This document shows, piece by piece, positions 8,849 through 18,042 of a stretch of DNA of 57,771 nucleotides. The notes below the pieces were generated by a model. It saw nothing but the letters and a program-made list of their open reading frames with translations. It was not told where the DNA came from and did no database searches. Origin of the DNA: Streptomyces sp. IMTB 2501 (GTDB taxonomy: Bacteria > Actinomycetota > Actinomycetes > Streptomycetales > Streptomycetaceae); NCBI RefSeq assembly GCF_001953885.1, contig NZ_MQUS01000043.1, positions 1-57,771 on the forward strand. Direction: 5' to 3'. A program made the translations under genes and the position numbers. Positions within the stretch are counted from its first letter, which is position 1. Each line of letters opens with the position of its first letter.

Positions 8849-9826
8849 ATGAGCGACTGGCAGTGGGACGAGACCCTCTTCGAGGGCACGGCTCCCTACT
8901 ACGAGCGGGGCCGACTGCCCTACGCCCCGGGGCTGGTGCCGCTGCTCGCCGAGGTGTTGGCAGCCGACGGGCAGGGGCGGCTGCTCGACGTGGGCTGTGG
9001 GCCGGGGACGGTCGGTGTCCCGCTGGCGCCACTGTTCCGGGAGGTCGTCGGGGTCGACCCGGATGCCGGGATGATCGCCGAAGCGGCGAGTCGGTCCACC
9101 GCCGCGGGGCTCGGCGGCAGGACGCACTGGGTGCGGATGCGTGCCGAGGAACTCCCGGCCGGTCTCGGGCGGTTCGACGTGGCGGTGTTCGCCCAGTCAT
9201 TCCACTGGACGGACCGTGAGCGGGTGGCGAAGACCGTGCGCGGCATGCTGCGTCCGGGTGGGGTGCTGGTGCACCTGTCGGATCTGAAGAACGAGTCCCG
9301 CACGGTCGACGGACTGCCGTACCCGGCGGTGCCCTACCGGGACATCCAGGAACTGGTCGAGCGCTACCTGGGGCCGGTCCGCCGCGCCGGACGGGGGCTG
9401 CTGCCGCAGGGGACGGCCGGCGGAGAGGCGGCGATCCTGGCCGACGCGGGCTTCCAGGGGCCGCAGCGGTATGTCGTCCCCGCCGGACAGGAACTGCGGC
9501 GCACGGTGGACGACATGGTGGCGTGGACCTTCTCGATGTCGTACTCGGCTCCCCACCTGTTCGGCCCCCACCGTGAGGCCTTCGAGACAGACCTGCGCCG
9601 CCTGCTCGCGCAGGCCTCACCGGTGGTCCTGTTCTCCGAACGGGCGCCCAGCACCGAGGTGTTCGTCTGGCCCGGCTGGAGTCCTGTCGGATCAGAACGT
9701 TCGCCGTTCTTGAGGGAGCCGCACCCGTGGGCAGGGCCCGCACACTCGCTCAGGTGTACCGGCACTTCGGTGAGGTCGACGCCGCCGGAACATCGCCGCT
9801 GTACGAGCGCGTCGCCGTCGCCCTGA
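8849..9826 (+). CDS. class I SAM-dependent methyltransferase
   Basis: ATG 8849 is chosen because a GAAAGGA ribosome site precedes it. The 325-residue protein starts MSDWQWDETLFEGTAPYYERGR and has the SAM-binding motif LLDVGCGPGTVGVPLA, the acidic end of strand 2 (VVGVDPD), FDVAVFAQSFHWTD and LRPGGVLVHLSD. The last about 45 residues (after EVFVWPGW) are Pro/Ser/Arg-rich, do not look like family sequence, and overlap the next gene by 100 bases. A small deletion near 9680 has probably shifted the frame past the native stop. The substrate is unknown. It is divergent from the epimerase and may share an operator with it. Confidence 0.82.
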   Translation: MSDWQWDETLFEGTAPYYERGRLPYAPGLVPLLAEVLAADGQGRLLDVGCGPGTVGVPLAPLFREVVGVDPDAGMIAEAASRSTAAGLGGRTHWVRMRAEELPAGLGRFDVAVFAQSFHWTDRERVAKTVRGMLRPGGVLVHLSDLKNESRTVDGLPYPAVPYRDIQELVERYLGPVRRAGRGLLPQGTAGGEAAILADAGFQGPQRYVVPAGQELRRTVDDMVAWTFSMSYSAPHLFGPHREAFETDLRRLLAQASPVVLFSERAPSTEVFVWPGWSPVGSERSPFLREPHPWAGPAHSLRCTGTSVRSTPPEHRRCTSASPSP

Positions 9827-10338
9827 GCGAGTCCGACGAGGCGCTGCGCGTCATCGAGGCGGCGCCGGCGCGCAAACGGCACCCCACGGTGATCCTCGCC
9901 GCGTTGCACGACCTGGCCCTCTCCGGACGCGCACCGGCGCTCGACACGCTGCTGCGCATGACCGACTCGGTCGTGGCCGTCGCCGTGCGCCGGCAGGCGC
10001 GGACCAGCGAGACCGGACGCTGCGCCGTGCTGTATCCGGCCGTCGCCGAGGCGGCGCGCCGGGTGGGCGCGCATACGGTGGGGCTGATCGACGTGGGCTG
10101 TTCGGCTGGGCTGAATCTCAACGTCGACCGCGTCGGCATCACGTACAGCAACGGACAAGCGCTGGGCGACCCGTCATCTCCCGTCCAGCTGTCGTCCTCG
10201 ATCGCGGGAGACCGGCCCGTCCCGACGCGGGCGATGCCCGAGGTCGTCGCCCGGGTCGGCGTCGACCTCGATCCGGTCGACGTGACCGACGCGGATGACG
10301 TGCGACATGCCGTGCGTGGAACCACGGTAGAGGACTGA
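9727..10338 (+). pseudogene. DUF2332 protein, C-terminally truncated
   Basis: GTG 9727, with GAGGGAG 7-13 bases upstream, starts a 203-residue protein. It has DUF2332 features: LAQVYRHFGEVDAAGTSPLYERV, SETGRCAVLYPAVAEA, GLIDVGCSAGLNLNVDR and VGVDLDPVDVTDADDVR. Family members usually run to about 330 residues and continue DVRWLRALVWPE; here the text changes to HAVRGTTVED and stops. Roughly the last third is missing. The family has no firm function. It may be expressed, but I regard it as a truncated gene. Confidence 0.6.
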
Positions 10339-10425
10339 CCCCTGGTGTCAATGGCGCCAGGGAGGCCGGGGTACCGGGCGGTTATTGACTGGACAACTCC
10401 CTTGTCGGCGACCAGCGTTGATGCA

Positions 10426-11169
10426 ATGCAGCAGGAGAACATCTGGGACGCCGCCGTCGCCCGGCGCTACGACACGCCCGGCACCGGCATGTTCGCCCCC
10501 GAGGTGCTGGCGCCCACGGTGGAGCGCCTCGCCGAGCTGGCGGACGGCGGAGCGGCGCTGGAGTTCGCGATCGGGACCGGCCGGGTCGCCGTCCCGCTCG
10601 CCGGGCGAGGGGTGCCCGTCACCGGTGTCGAGCTGTCCGGGCCGATGGTCGAGCAACTGCGGACCAAGGCCGGTGAAGCCGCGATCCCCGTGGTCATGGG
10701 CGACATGGCGACCACCGTCGCCCCGGGGACGTACCGCCTCGTCTACCTCGTCTACAACACGATCTCCAACCTCCTCACGCAGGCCGAGCAGGTCGAGTGC
10801 TTCCGCAACGCCGCCCGCCACCTCGCACCCGGCGGCCGGTTCGTGATCGAGCTGTGGGTGCCCGAGCTGCGCACGCTGCCCCCGGGCACGTCGGCCACCG
10901 TGTGGCACTCCGACGCCGAGTACATCGGCCTGGACACCTACGACGTCCTCAACCAGCGTGTCGTATCCCACCACTTCCACTTCGACGGCACCGAGGAGGC
11001 CCGGCTGTACCGCAGCCCCCACCGCTACATCTGGCCCTCCGAACTCGATCTCATGGCCCAACTGGCCGGATTCGAGCGGGAGTCCAGGCACGCGGACTGG
11101 GCGGGTGCCGAGTTCACCGCCGAGTCCCGCTCCCATGTCTCGGTGTACCGGCTGCCGACGGCGCCGTAG
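10426..11169 (+). CDS. class I SAM-dependent methyltransferase
   Basis: ATG 10426 gives MQQENIWDAAVARRYDTPGT, the usual N-terminus of this family; no strong ribosome site is seen, and a start at 10345 is possible. The 247-residue protein has ALEFAIGTGRVAVPLAGRGV as SAM motif I, VTGVELSGPMV as motif II and VYLVYNTISNLLTQAEQVE, where related methyltransferases carry YNTxxNL. The C-terminal half holds PHRYIWPSELDLMAQLAGF. It looks complete, unlike its DUF2332 neighbour. It is probably a small-molecule methyltransferase of unknown substrate. Confidence 0.85.
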   Translation: MQQENIWDAAVARRYDTPGTGMFAPEVLAPTVERLAELADGGAALEFAIGTGRVAVPLAGRGVPVTGVELSGPMVEQLRTKAGEAAIPVVMGDMATTVAPGTYRLVYLVYNTISNLLTQAEQVECFRNAARHLAPGGRFVIELWVPELRTLPPGTSATVWHSDAEYIGLDTYDVLNQRVVSHHFHFDGTEEARLYRSPHRYIWPSELDLMAQLAGFERESRHADWAGAEFTAESRSHVSVYRLPTAP

Positions 11170-11193
11170 CCGAGGAGAGAGACCTCCGGCCGC

Positions 11194-12360
11194 TCAGGAA
11201 GGCAGCCGGCGCAGCGCGTACAACGCCGCCCCCAGGTCGGCCAGGGCGACCGGGTCGGTGAGCGCGCGTCCGGTCACCTCCTCGATACGGCGCAGCCGGT
11301 AGCGCACGGTGTTGGGATGGACGAAGAGCCGCTCCGCGGCCTCGGCGGCCACCCCGCCCGAGGCGAACCAGTGCCCCAGGGTCTGCAGCAGCCGGGCGCG
11401 CTCCGCCGCGGGCAGTGCGAGAACCGGCCCGAGGGACACCTCGACCAGCCGGCTCGCCTCCGCCGGGGCCGCCGCGACCAGCATCGCCAGCGGGCTGTCG
11501 TCGAACCGGGTCACACCCGGCGCCTCGCCGGGCAGCCCGGCCAGCGCCAGCCGGGCGAACCGCAGCGCCTGCGGGGTGTCCCGCAGCGAGTCGAACCGCG
11601 GGCTGACGCCCACCCGGGCGCGCCGGCGGCGCAGCGCCCGCAGGCTCACCGTCTCCGCGTCCCGGTGCCCGAGCGAGACCAGGCCGATCTGCTGGTCCGG
11701 CAGCAGCCGCCACACCGACGCCACCCCATTGCGGCGCAGCGCCGCCTCGATGCCGGGCAGTGGCTCCTGGCCGGGATCCGGCACCGACGCCGCCACCACC
11801 GCATACGGGCCGCGCTCCGGCAGACCGAGCTGCCGGGCCGCCTCCCACGGCGTCGTACGGTCCGCGAGGGCGCCCGTGAAGAGGGCCTCGGCCAGCGCCG
11901 AGCGGCGGGCCTCGCGCTGCAGTGCCAGCTCCGCGCTCGCCTCGCGATAGGCGGCCGCCACCGCCTCCGCGTACCGGCCGAACAGGGCCCAGATCTCCGA
12001 GGAGCCGGCCACCAGCTCGGCGTCCGTCACCTCCGGATGCCTGCGCGCCTCGTCGACCATCTCCGACCAGAGCAGCTCGAACCCCACCCGGTAGGCGTGC
12101 AGGGTGTCCGCGAGCGGAACGCCCTGCACGGCGCGGAGCCGCCCGGTCTGCTGAGCGGCTCCCACGTCGGGTTCGGCGCCGTAGGCGAAGCGTCCCAGGA
12201 GCAGATCGGCGTTGTCCGTGCAGGAGTCCCTCAGCGACGCGAAGGGGATGAGCGAGTCGTCCGCGTACGACTCGACCTCCGCACGGATGCGTTCGGTCAT
12301 CCGCTCACCCAGCTCCGGAAGGCGCGTACGCAGGGCCGCGCCCACATTCGACAGACTCAT
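11194..12360 (-). CDS. PucR/CdaR-family transcriptional regulator
   Basis: The 388-residue protein ends in a PucR-type helix-turn-helix (HTH_30), including LLQTLGHWFASGGVAAEAAE and LFVHPNTVRYRLRRIEEVTG, at about residues 315-375. The N-terminal two thirds is a mostly helical sensory region with a GGDEF-like middle (from LGLPERGPYAVVAAS). Such regulators commonly control nearby catabolic genes. It is transcribed divergently from an acyl-CoA ligase gene, and a TTGTCCC/GGGACAA palindrome lies 24-39 bases upstream of its start. Control of the ligase is therefore the simplest inference. Confidence 0.87.
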   Translation of the reverse strand: MSLSNVGAALRTRLPELGERMTERIRAEVESYADDSLIPFASLRDSCTDNADLLLGRFAYGAEPDVGAAQQTGRLRAVQGVPLADTLHAYRVGFELLWSEMVDEARRHPEVTDAELVAGSSEIWALFGRYAEAVAAAYREASAELALQREARRSALAEALFTGALADRTTPWEAARQLGLPERGPYAVVAASVPDPGQEPLPGIEAALRRNGVASVWRLLPDQQIGLVSLGHRDAETVSLRALRRRRARVGVSPRFDSLRDTPQALRFARLALAGLPGEAPGVTRFDDSPLAMLVAAAPAEASRLVEVSLGPVLALPAAERARLLQTLGHWFASGGVAAEAAERLFVHPNTVRYRLRRIEEVTGRALTDPVALADLGAALYALRRLPS

Positions 12361-12383
12361 ACCCCCAGCTTACGGCGCTTGTT

Positions 12384-12399
12384 TTGTCCCTGGGGACAA
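12384..12399. promoter_or_regulatory. 16-bp inverted repeat between PucR regulator and ligase
   Basis: TTGTCCC and GGGACAA flank a 2-base centre (TG) in the 161-base divergent region between the regulator (start 12360) and the ligase (start 12522). It is a good candidate for the regulator's own binding site. A poor ribosome site but a GAGGAGG motif near 12509 precedes the ligase. Confidence 0.55.
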
Positions 12400-12521
12400 C
12401 GCCGGCAGGGGTGAACTGTCGGCGCCACCATGGACCCCCGCCAGTGTGCACGCGACCATGCCCTGAGCGCCTGCGGCGGGACCCGTGAGCGCGGCGAGAG
12501 CATGCGTGCGAGGAGGCATAC

Positions 12522-14009
12522 ATGGCCAATCTGGCGGAATTCCTGGTGGAGACGGCGCGACGGCTGCCCGGGCGCCCGGCGCTGCGGCTCGGCACGGCGA
12601 CCACCACCTATGCCGAACTGGACCGGCTGACCGCCCAGGCCGCGGCGCTGCTGCGCACCGAGGGCCTGCGCACCGGCGACCGGGTCGCCCTCATGCTCCC
12701 GAACGTCCCCGAGTTCGTCGTCCTGTACTACGGCGTGCTGCGCGCCGGCGGCATCGTGGTGCCGATGAACCCGCTGCTCAAGGAGCGCGAGACCGAGTAC
12801 CACCTGCGGGACTCCGGCGCCGTGCTGCTCTTCGAGTGGCATCAGGCGCCCGGCGAGGGCGCCGCGGGCGCGGCCGCCGCCGGAGTACGGCATCTGGCGG
12901 TGGAACCGGCCGCCCTCGCCGCCGAACTGGCGCGTCTTGAACCGCAGTTCGAGGTGACCGCCGCAGCCGCGGACGACATCGCCGTACTGCTCTACACCTC
13001 GGGCACCACCGGCCGTCCCAAGGGCGCCGCGCTCACTCACGCCGGGATCCGCCACAACACCGAGGTCAACGTCACCGAGGTCCAGCGGCTGACCTCCGAC
13101 GACGTGATCGTCGGCTGTCTGCCGCTCTTCCACATCTTCGGGCAGACCTGCACCATGAACGTCGCCGTCCACTGCGGGGCGTCCCTCACCCTCGTCCCCC
13201 GCTTCGAGCCGGGCGCGGTGCTCGACGCCATCGCCCGGGACAGGGCCACCGTCTTCGAGGGCGTCCCCACCATGTACGCCGCGCTCCTCCAGCACCCGGG
13301 CGCCGGTGACGTGTCCAGCCTCCGCCTGTGCATCTCGGGCGGCGCCTCCCTGCCGGTGGAGGTCCTGCACGGGTTCGAGCGGCGCTTCGGCTGCATGGTC
13401 CTGGAAGGCTTCGGCATGTCCGAGACCAGCCCGGTCGTCTCCTTCAACCACCCCGACCGCCCGCGCAGACCCGGCTCCGTCGGCACCCCCATCCGCGACG
13501 TCGAGGTCCGGCTGCTCGACGACACCGGCAGGGATGTCGCACCGGGCGAGGTCGGTGAACTCGCCGTGCGCGGGCCCAACTTGATGAAGGAGTACTGGCA
13601 CCGCCCCGAGGAGACGGCCGCCACGATCCCGGACGGCTGGCTGCGCACCGGCGACATGGCGCGCCAGGACGAGGACGGCTATCTGTACATCGTCGACCGG
13701 AAGAAGGACCTCATCATCCGCGGCGGCTACAACGTCTACCCGCGCGAGATCGAGGAGGTGCTGCACGAGCATCCCGCCGTCGCCCTCGCCGCGGTCCTCG
13801 GCGTGCCCGACGACCGGCTCGGCGAGGAGGTGGCGGCCGCGGTCGTCCTGCGCCCGGGAGCCGCGGCGGACACCGAGGAGCTCCAGCAGTTCGTCCGGGA
13901 CCGGGTCGCCGCCTACAAGTACCCGCGCCGCCTCTGGCTGACGGACGCGCTGCCGATGGGCCCGAGCGGAAAGATCCTCAAGCGGGAGATCACCGCGCCG
14001 CTGTCCTGA
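12522..14009 (+). CDS. fadD: long-chain fatty acid--CoA ligase (FadD-like)
   Basis: The 495-residue protein is an acyl-adenylate synthetase that activates fatty acids with ATP and joins them to CoA. Motifs in order are LLYTSGTTGRPKGAALTH (P-loop, about residues 150-167), CLPLFHIFGQT, GFGMSETSP, DGWLRTGDMARQDEDGYLY and DRKKDLIIRGGYNVYP, ending with the catalytic lysine in MGPSGKILKREI. Length and order are normal. ATG 12522 follows a GAGGAGG site. It is divergent from a PucR-type regulator. The chain-length specificity cannot be told from sequence; other acyl or aryl acids are possible. Confidence 0.9.
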   Translation: MANLAEFLVETARRLPGRPALRLGTATTTYAELDRLTAQAAALLRTEGLRTGDRVALMLPNVPEFVVLYYGVLRAGGIVVPMNPLLKERETEYHLRDSGAVLLFEWHQAPGEGAAGAAAAGVRHLAVEPAALAAELARLEPQFEVTAAAADDIAVLLYTSGTTGRPKGAALTHAGIRHNTEVNVTEVQRLTSDDVIVGCLPLFHIFGQTCTMNVAVHCGASLTLVPRFEPGAVLDAIARDRATVFEGVPTMYAALLQHPGAGDVSSLRLCISGGASLPVEVLHGFERRFGCMVLEGFGMSETSPVVSFNHPDRPRRPGSVGTPIRDVEVRLLDDTGRDVAPGEVGELAVRGPNLMKEYWHRPEETAATIPDGWLRTGDMARQDEDGYLYIVDRKKDLIIRGGYNVYPREIEEVLHEHPAVALAAVLGVPDDRLGEEVAAAVVLRPGAAADTEELQQFVRDRVAAYKYPRRLWLTDALPMGPSGKILKREITAPLS

Positions 14010-14033
14010 GGCGCGGTGAACCAACGGAGTGGA

Positions 14034-14048
14034 TGAACGGATCGTTCA
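14034..14048. promoter_or_regulatory. 15-bp inverted repeat
   Basis: TGAACG and CGTTCA flank GAT, immediately after the ligase stop and about 50 bases before the next start. A TTGACG hexamer follows at 14059. It may be an operator of the small DNA-binding protein gene downstream, possibly autoregulatory. Confidence 0.4.
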
Positions 14049-14095
14049 CAATAATCAGTTGACGTCATATCGTGTGTGGTCGCAGTCTGGGTCTC

Positions 14096-14554
14096 ATGTC
14101 ATCGACAGCTGACCACACCGACCCCTTCACACCCCCTCATCCGGAACAGGCGCGCGCCCAGCGGGTGTACGCCTCGCTGGTGCGCATCGCCGAGCGGCAC
14201 GCCGCCACGGACGAACTGCGGCGCCGGCAGACGAACCCGTCGTTCCTCGCCCCGCACGAGGCCGTCCGGCTCGTGTCGTTCCTGCTCAGTGGGGCCACGC
14301 TGCGGGAGGACGGCGAACCGGAGGTGGACCAGGCCGACATCACGGCCGCGCTGAGTCTCGTACCGCTGATGCGGGCGGAGATGGACGAACTGGAGGCCGG
14401 GCTGCTGCAGATGGCGCGGGGCCGGGGCATGACCTGGCCCGACATCGCCTTCGGCCTCGGCCTCGGCACCCCCCAGGCCGCCCGCCAGCGCTACGAACGA
14501 CTCGCCAGCCGGACCGCAGCCGACGACGAGGACGCCGAGACCGGGACCGGCTGA
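14096..14554 (+). CDS. small DNA-binding protein, helix-turn-helix
   Basis: ATG 14096 (MSSTADHTDPFTPPHPEQA) is preferred over the upstream frame extension. The 152-residue protein is hydrophilic and mostly helical. The C-terminal segment MTWPDIAFGLGLGTPQAA followed by RQRYERL has the look of a helix-turn-helix, and similar streptomycete proteins are annotated as DNA-binding. The middle (EAVRLVSFLLSGATLREDGE) may mediate dimerisation. No ligand domain is present. Its targets are unknown. Confidence 0.7.
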   Translation: MSSTADHTDPFTPPHPEQARAQRVYASLVRIAERHAATDELRRRQTNPSFLAPHEAVRLVSFLLSGATLREDGEPEVDQADITAALSLVPLMRAEMDELEAGLLQMARGRGMTWPDIAFGLGLGTPQAARQRYERLASRTAADDEDAETGTG

Positions 14555-14573
14555 CGCCGTCCTGTCCGCCGTT

Positions 14574-17500
14574 CTATCCGGCGTCCGTGCCGAGGTGGCA
14601 GCACGATCCCCGGCGGAGGTGATCGGCCACCTTGAGCCACGTCATCCCGGGCGGGGGCTCGTGCGCACCGGACCGGCCGGACCCGTCGGAGGCATGAGCG
14701 GACGTCAGGTCGGTCTGCTCGTACGGGACTCCCTCGCGCACCACGACCGGGATGTCGACGAGGGTGTCGAAGTCGGAGAAGGGATCGCCGCCGACGATCG
14801 TCAGATCGGCGATCCTGCCCTCCTCCACCGTGCCGAGATCCGCGTCGAGGCCGAAGAGGCGGGCCGGCACGGTGGTCGCGCTGTGCAGGGCCTCGGCGGG
14901 GGTGAAGCCGTGGGCGTGCAGGGCCCGCAGCGCCAGATGCAGGGAGAGGCCCACCGGGACCAGCGGCGCGTCGGTGCCCAGGGCGATGCGGGCGCCGTGG
15001 GCCACGAGGCGCCGGTAGTCGGCCATCTCGGTGGCGAGGGCGCGCTGTTGGGCGTCGGTGGGCTTGGTGTGGGCGTGGTCGCGTACGACGGCGACGTCCC
15101 AGGGCGGCATGAGGCGCGTCACGCGGGGATCGTCGGCCAGCCGCGGATCGGAGGCGATCAGGATCTGCGCGGTGAACGGCGTGATGATCAACGCGAAGGC
15201 CCCGTCGGCGTACTGCTGCACCAGATCCTCGCCGATGCGGCCGAGCGGAGTCGTGGCATGCCCGAACTCCAGGCGCTGGGTGGCCTGCAGATGGGTCGTC
15301 AGACTCTGGCCCGCCGCCCGGCCGGGCGCGCACAGATGACTGCCGCTGGGCACGCCGAGCACCCGGGCGACCTCGGCGGCCTCGGCCATGACCTCGCCCG
15401 GGGCCCGCACATAGGTCTTCACGAAGTCGACGTCCAGGGCGGCGGCGCGCCGGAGCGTGCGCCGGACGCCGTCGCGGGTGCGGTGGGCGCGGCCCATGCT
15501 GTACGCGGTGCGCGCCCCGTCGAGGAGTTCGGCACAGGCGAGCTGCCGCGGGCCCAGCAACTCCCCGGAACCGGCCGCCTCCCGGAGCCGGACCGCGTCG
15601 TACAGCGGACTGCCGAGACAGGCCGTGGTCGTGATGCCGTACGCGAGCGCGGTGAGACTCTGCCGGGCGCCGTAGGTGGCCGAATACGGGTGGGTGTGGC
15701 TGTCGAAGAGACCGGGGACGACGGTGCGGTCCGAGGCGTCGAGGGTGCGGTGTCCGGGGCGGCGGGCCCGGTGCGGCTCGACGGCGGTGATCCGTTTGCC
15801 GGTGACGAGGATGTCGACGTCGTGCCGCGGCGGCGCGCCGGTGCCGTCCCACAGCTGGCCGGCGTGGATCCGCAGCGGCTCGGGGGAGCCGCTCCCGGCG
15901 CGACCGGTGGTCAGACGGAGCGGGAGCGTGTGGGTCCGGGCGGTGGCGAGGGAGAGACGGCGCAGGCGGCCGTCGGAGAGGTAGAGCAGCGTGCCGGAGT
16001 CACCGGACCAGCTGGGGTGGTCGGCCGGCTCGTCGGTGAGCCGGCGTACGGGACCGGCCGGGGTGCCGTCCGCTGTCACCGGCAGCAGCCACAGCGCCGA
16101 CTCGGCCACCAGTACCATCCAGCGGCCGTCGGGGGACCACACGGGTCCGGAGGCGACCCGGTCGGACAACGACTGGTGCTCGGCGGGCAGATGACGGCGT
16201 TCGCCGCCGGTGCGGGTGTCGATGACCCGGATGAGGTTGTATCCCTCTCGGAAGCGCTGGTTGAGCCGGTTGCGGTCGCAGAAGGCCACGTACCGGCCGT
16301 CGGGTGACCAGGTGGGCGCGCCGGGCGGCCCGTCGGTGGCCAGCGGCCGGGCCAGTCGCTCCTCGGCGCCCGTGGCCAGGGTGCGCACCAGCAGGTTGCC
16401 GGTCACGTCCTGGCAGGCCAGCCGGGTGCCGTCCGGGGACAGCGCGGGATACAGCCGCCCGCCGTCGGCCAACGGCTCGTCGGCGCCGCTGTCCAGGTGG
16501 TGACGGCGTACGGCCACCAGCCCGTCCTGGTCCGTGCAGTACAGCAGGCTGCGCCCGTCCGGCGCCCACACGGGCATCTGCAGCAAGTGCACGTCGGCCG
16601 CCTGGAGCAGCTTGCGCGGTGTGCCTCCGACCGGCATCAGCCACAGGGCGTTCAGCGCCACGAAGGCCACACCGCGCCCGTCGGGGGACAGGGCGGGCCG
16701 GTGCAGACCGAGTACCGGGGCCGGGCGCTCGGGCGTGAGCGGACGCCGTCGGCGCGGCCCGGACGGATCGGGGACCGGCATCCGTGCGGTGAAGGGCACC
16801 TCCCGCACCGTGGAGCCGCCCAGCGAGCGGATCCGGATCCGGCCGTCCCCGACGTACAGCAGCTCGTCCTCGCTCAGCCAGCGCGGCGGAGCGGCCGCCA
16901 GGTCCTCGTCCGCCGTGACGACCTCGCCGTCGACCATCAGCCGCGCCGAGTCCGCCGGAACCCCGGGGGTGCTCGCGCCGGTCAGATGCACATACGCGAT
17001 GCGCCCGGAGGGCGACACGGACGGGCACACCAACCGGCCCGAGGACACCGTGCGCAGCACCTCGGCCGGACCGCCCGAGACCGGTACCCGGACCAGCGAC
17101 AGTCCGCCGTCGTTGCCGCCGCCGGGTGTGTGGGCGGCGCGTACGCACACCAGTGACCGTCCGTCCGCCGACCAGGCCGGATCGAAGTCCTCGTGGTCCC
17201 CGCCGGTGACCCGGCGCGGCCGGCCGTCGGCCAGGTCCAGCACCCACAGCCCGAAGGAGGAACCGGCGGTGGCGTCGCCGCCGCGTTCGGAGGAGAAGGC
17301 CAGCCGGGTGCCGTCCGGTGACCAGGCGACCCCTCGGTCGTCCCAGGGCCCGTCCGTCACCTGCCGCAGCCCGCCGCCGTCGGGCCGCAGCGTCCACAGA
17401 TGGAAGCCGCCCCCGCGATACCCGCACACGGCCAGCGTCTCCCCGTCCGGGGACAGGGCGGGACGCGTCGCCTCCAGCTCCCAGCCCGACACCTGTACGG

Positions 17501-17750
17501 CCGTCCCCCCGTCCCGCGGCACCCGCCACAGCACCCCCTGCACCTCGGCGATCAGCGCACCGCCGCCCGGGGAGCCGGTGACCGAACCCCCGGTCGTCCG
17601 GGTGTAGGTGAGGAACCGCCCGCCGTGGCCGTCCGGCTCACCGGACCCGACCGGCACCCCCACTGCCGCCGCCCGCGAGGCCGCGGCGGTCACCAGCCCT
17701 GCCGCCGCCGTCCCGAGAAACCCACGCCGGTCGACGCTGCCGAAGTCCAT
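14574..17750 (-). CDS. Tat-exported TolB-like beta-propeller/amidohydrolase fusion
   Basis: ATG 17750 gives MDFGSVDRRGFLGTAAAGLV, a twin-arginine signal followed by an alanine-rich segment. Residues of about 50-660 hold many PD40 propeller strands (SPDGxxLA, WSPDGRxxxF repeats). From about residue 690 there is an amidohydrolase domain: GQLWDGTGAPPRHDVDILVTG, the metal-binding HTH in VPGLFDSHTHPYS, VDFVKTYVR (probable metal-bridging lysine), SGSHLCAP, LEFGHATTP and ALGTDAPLVP. At 1058 residues it matches the known propeller-amidohydrolase fusions, which hydrolyse cyclic amides or peptides outside the cytoplasm. The exact substrate is unknown. It stands alone. Confidence 0.88.
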   Translation of the reverse strand: MDFGSVDRRGFLGTAAAGLVTAAASRAAAVGVPVGSGEPDGHGGRFLTYTRTTGGSVTGSPGGGALIAEVQGVLWRVPRDGGTAVQVSGWELEATRPALSPDGETLAVCGYRGGGFHLWTLRPDGGGLRQVTDGPWDDRGVAWSPDGTRLAFSSERGGDATAGSSFGLWVLDLADGRPRRVTGGDHEDFDPAWSADGRSLVCVRAAHTPGGGNDGGLSLVRVPVSGGPAEVLRTVSSGRLVCPSVSPSGRIAYVHLTGASTPGVPADSARLMVDGEVVTADEDLAAAPPRWLSEDELLYVGDGRIRIRSLGGSTVREVPFTARMPVPDPSGPRRRRPLTPERPAPVLGLHRPALSPDGRGVAFVALNALWLMPVGGTPRKLLQAADVHLLQMPVWAPDGRSLLYCTDQDGLVAVRRHHLDSGADEPLADGGRLYPALSPDGTRLACQDVTGNLLVRTLATGAEERLARPLATDGPPGAPTWSPDGRYVAFCDRNRLNQRFREGYNLIRVIDTRTGGERRHLPAEHQSLSDRVASGPVWSPDGRWMVLVAESALWLLPVTADGTPAGPVRRLTDEPADHPSWSGDSGTLLYLSDGRLRRLSLATARTHTLPLRLTTGRAGSGSPEPLRIHAGQLWDGTGAPPRHDVDILVTGKRITAVEPHRARRPGHRTLDASDRTVVPGLFDSHTHPYSATYGARQSLTALAYGITTTACLGSPLYDAVRLREAAGSGELLGPRQLACAELLDGARTAYSMGRAHRTRDGVRRTLRRAAALDVDFVKTYVRAPGEVMAEAAEVARVLGVPSGSHLCAPGRAAGQSLTTHLQATQRLEFGHATTPLGRIGEDLVQQYADGAFALIITPFTAQILIASDPRLADDPRVTRLMPPWDVAVVRDHAHTKPTDAQQRALATEMADYRRLVAHGARIALGTDAPLVPVGLSLHLALRALHAHGFTPAEALHSATTVPARLFGLDADLGTVEEGRIADLTIVGGDPFSDFDTLVDIPVVVREGVPYEQTDLTSAHASDGSGRSGAHEPPPGMTWLKVADHLRRGSCCHLGTDAG

Positions 17751-18042
17751 CCCGTTCCCCCTGTTCTTCCTGCCGTCTCTGTCCCAGCGAAGTGGCAGCG
17801 GTACCCCTCGCACCAGTAGGCAATTTCGGCCACAGCTGCCCCGCCCCACGACCAGCGCAACGCCCGGACGGTACTGCGGTCACGTCCGGTCACCCCGCCG
17901 AGCGGTCGACGAGACCGAAGACCTCAGGCACCTCAACCGCCGCTGCACCCGCGGCCACCGACGCCGGCCATGGCCGGTCCGCCCCCGATGCGCCCTCGTC
18001 GCGCCCTCCTGAAACCCGGTCCGGACGGCGGCGCTTGGGCGC

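Noticed and set aside
14595..16307. 570-residue + strand frame inside the propeller fusion gene
   Set aside because: It is a shadow of the amidohydrolase gene, whose catalytic motifs are intact on the minus strand.
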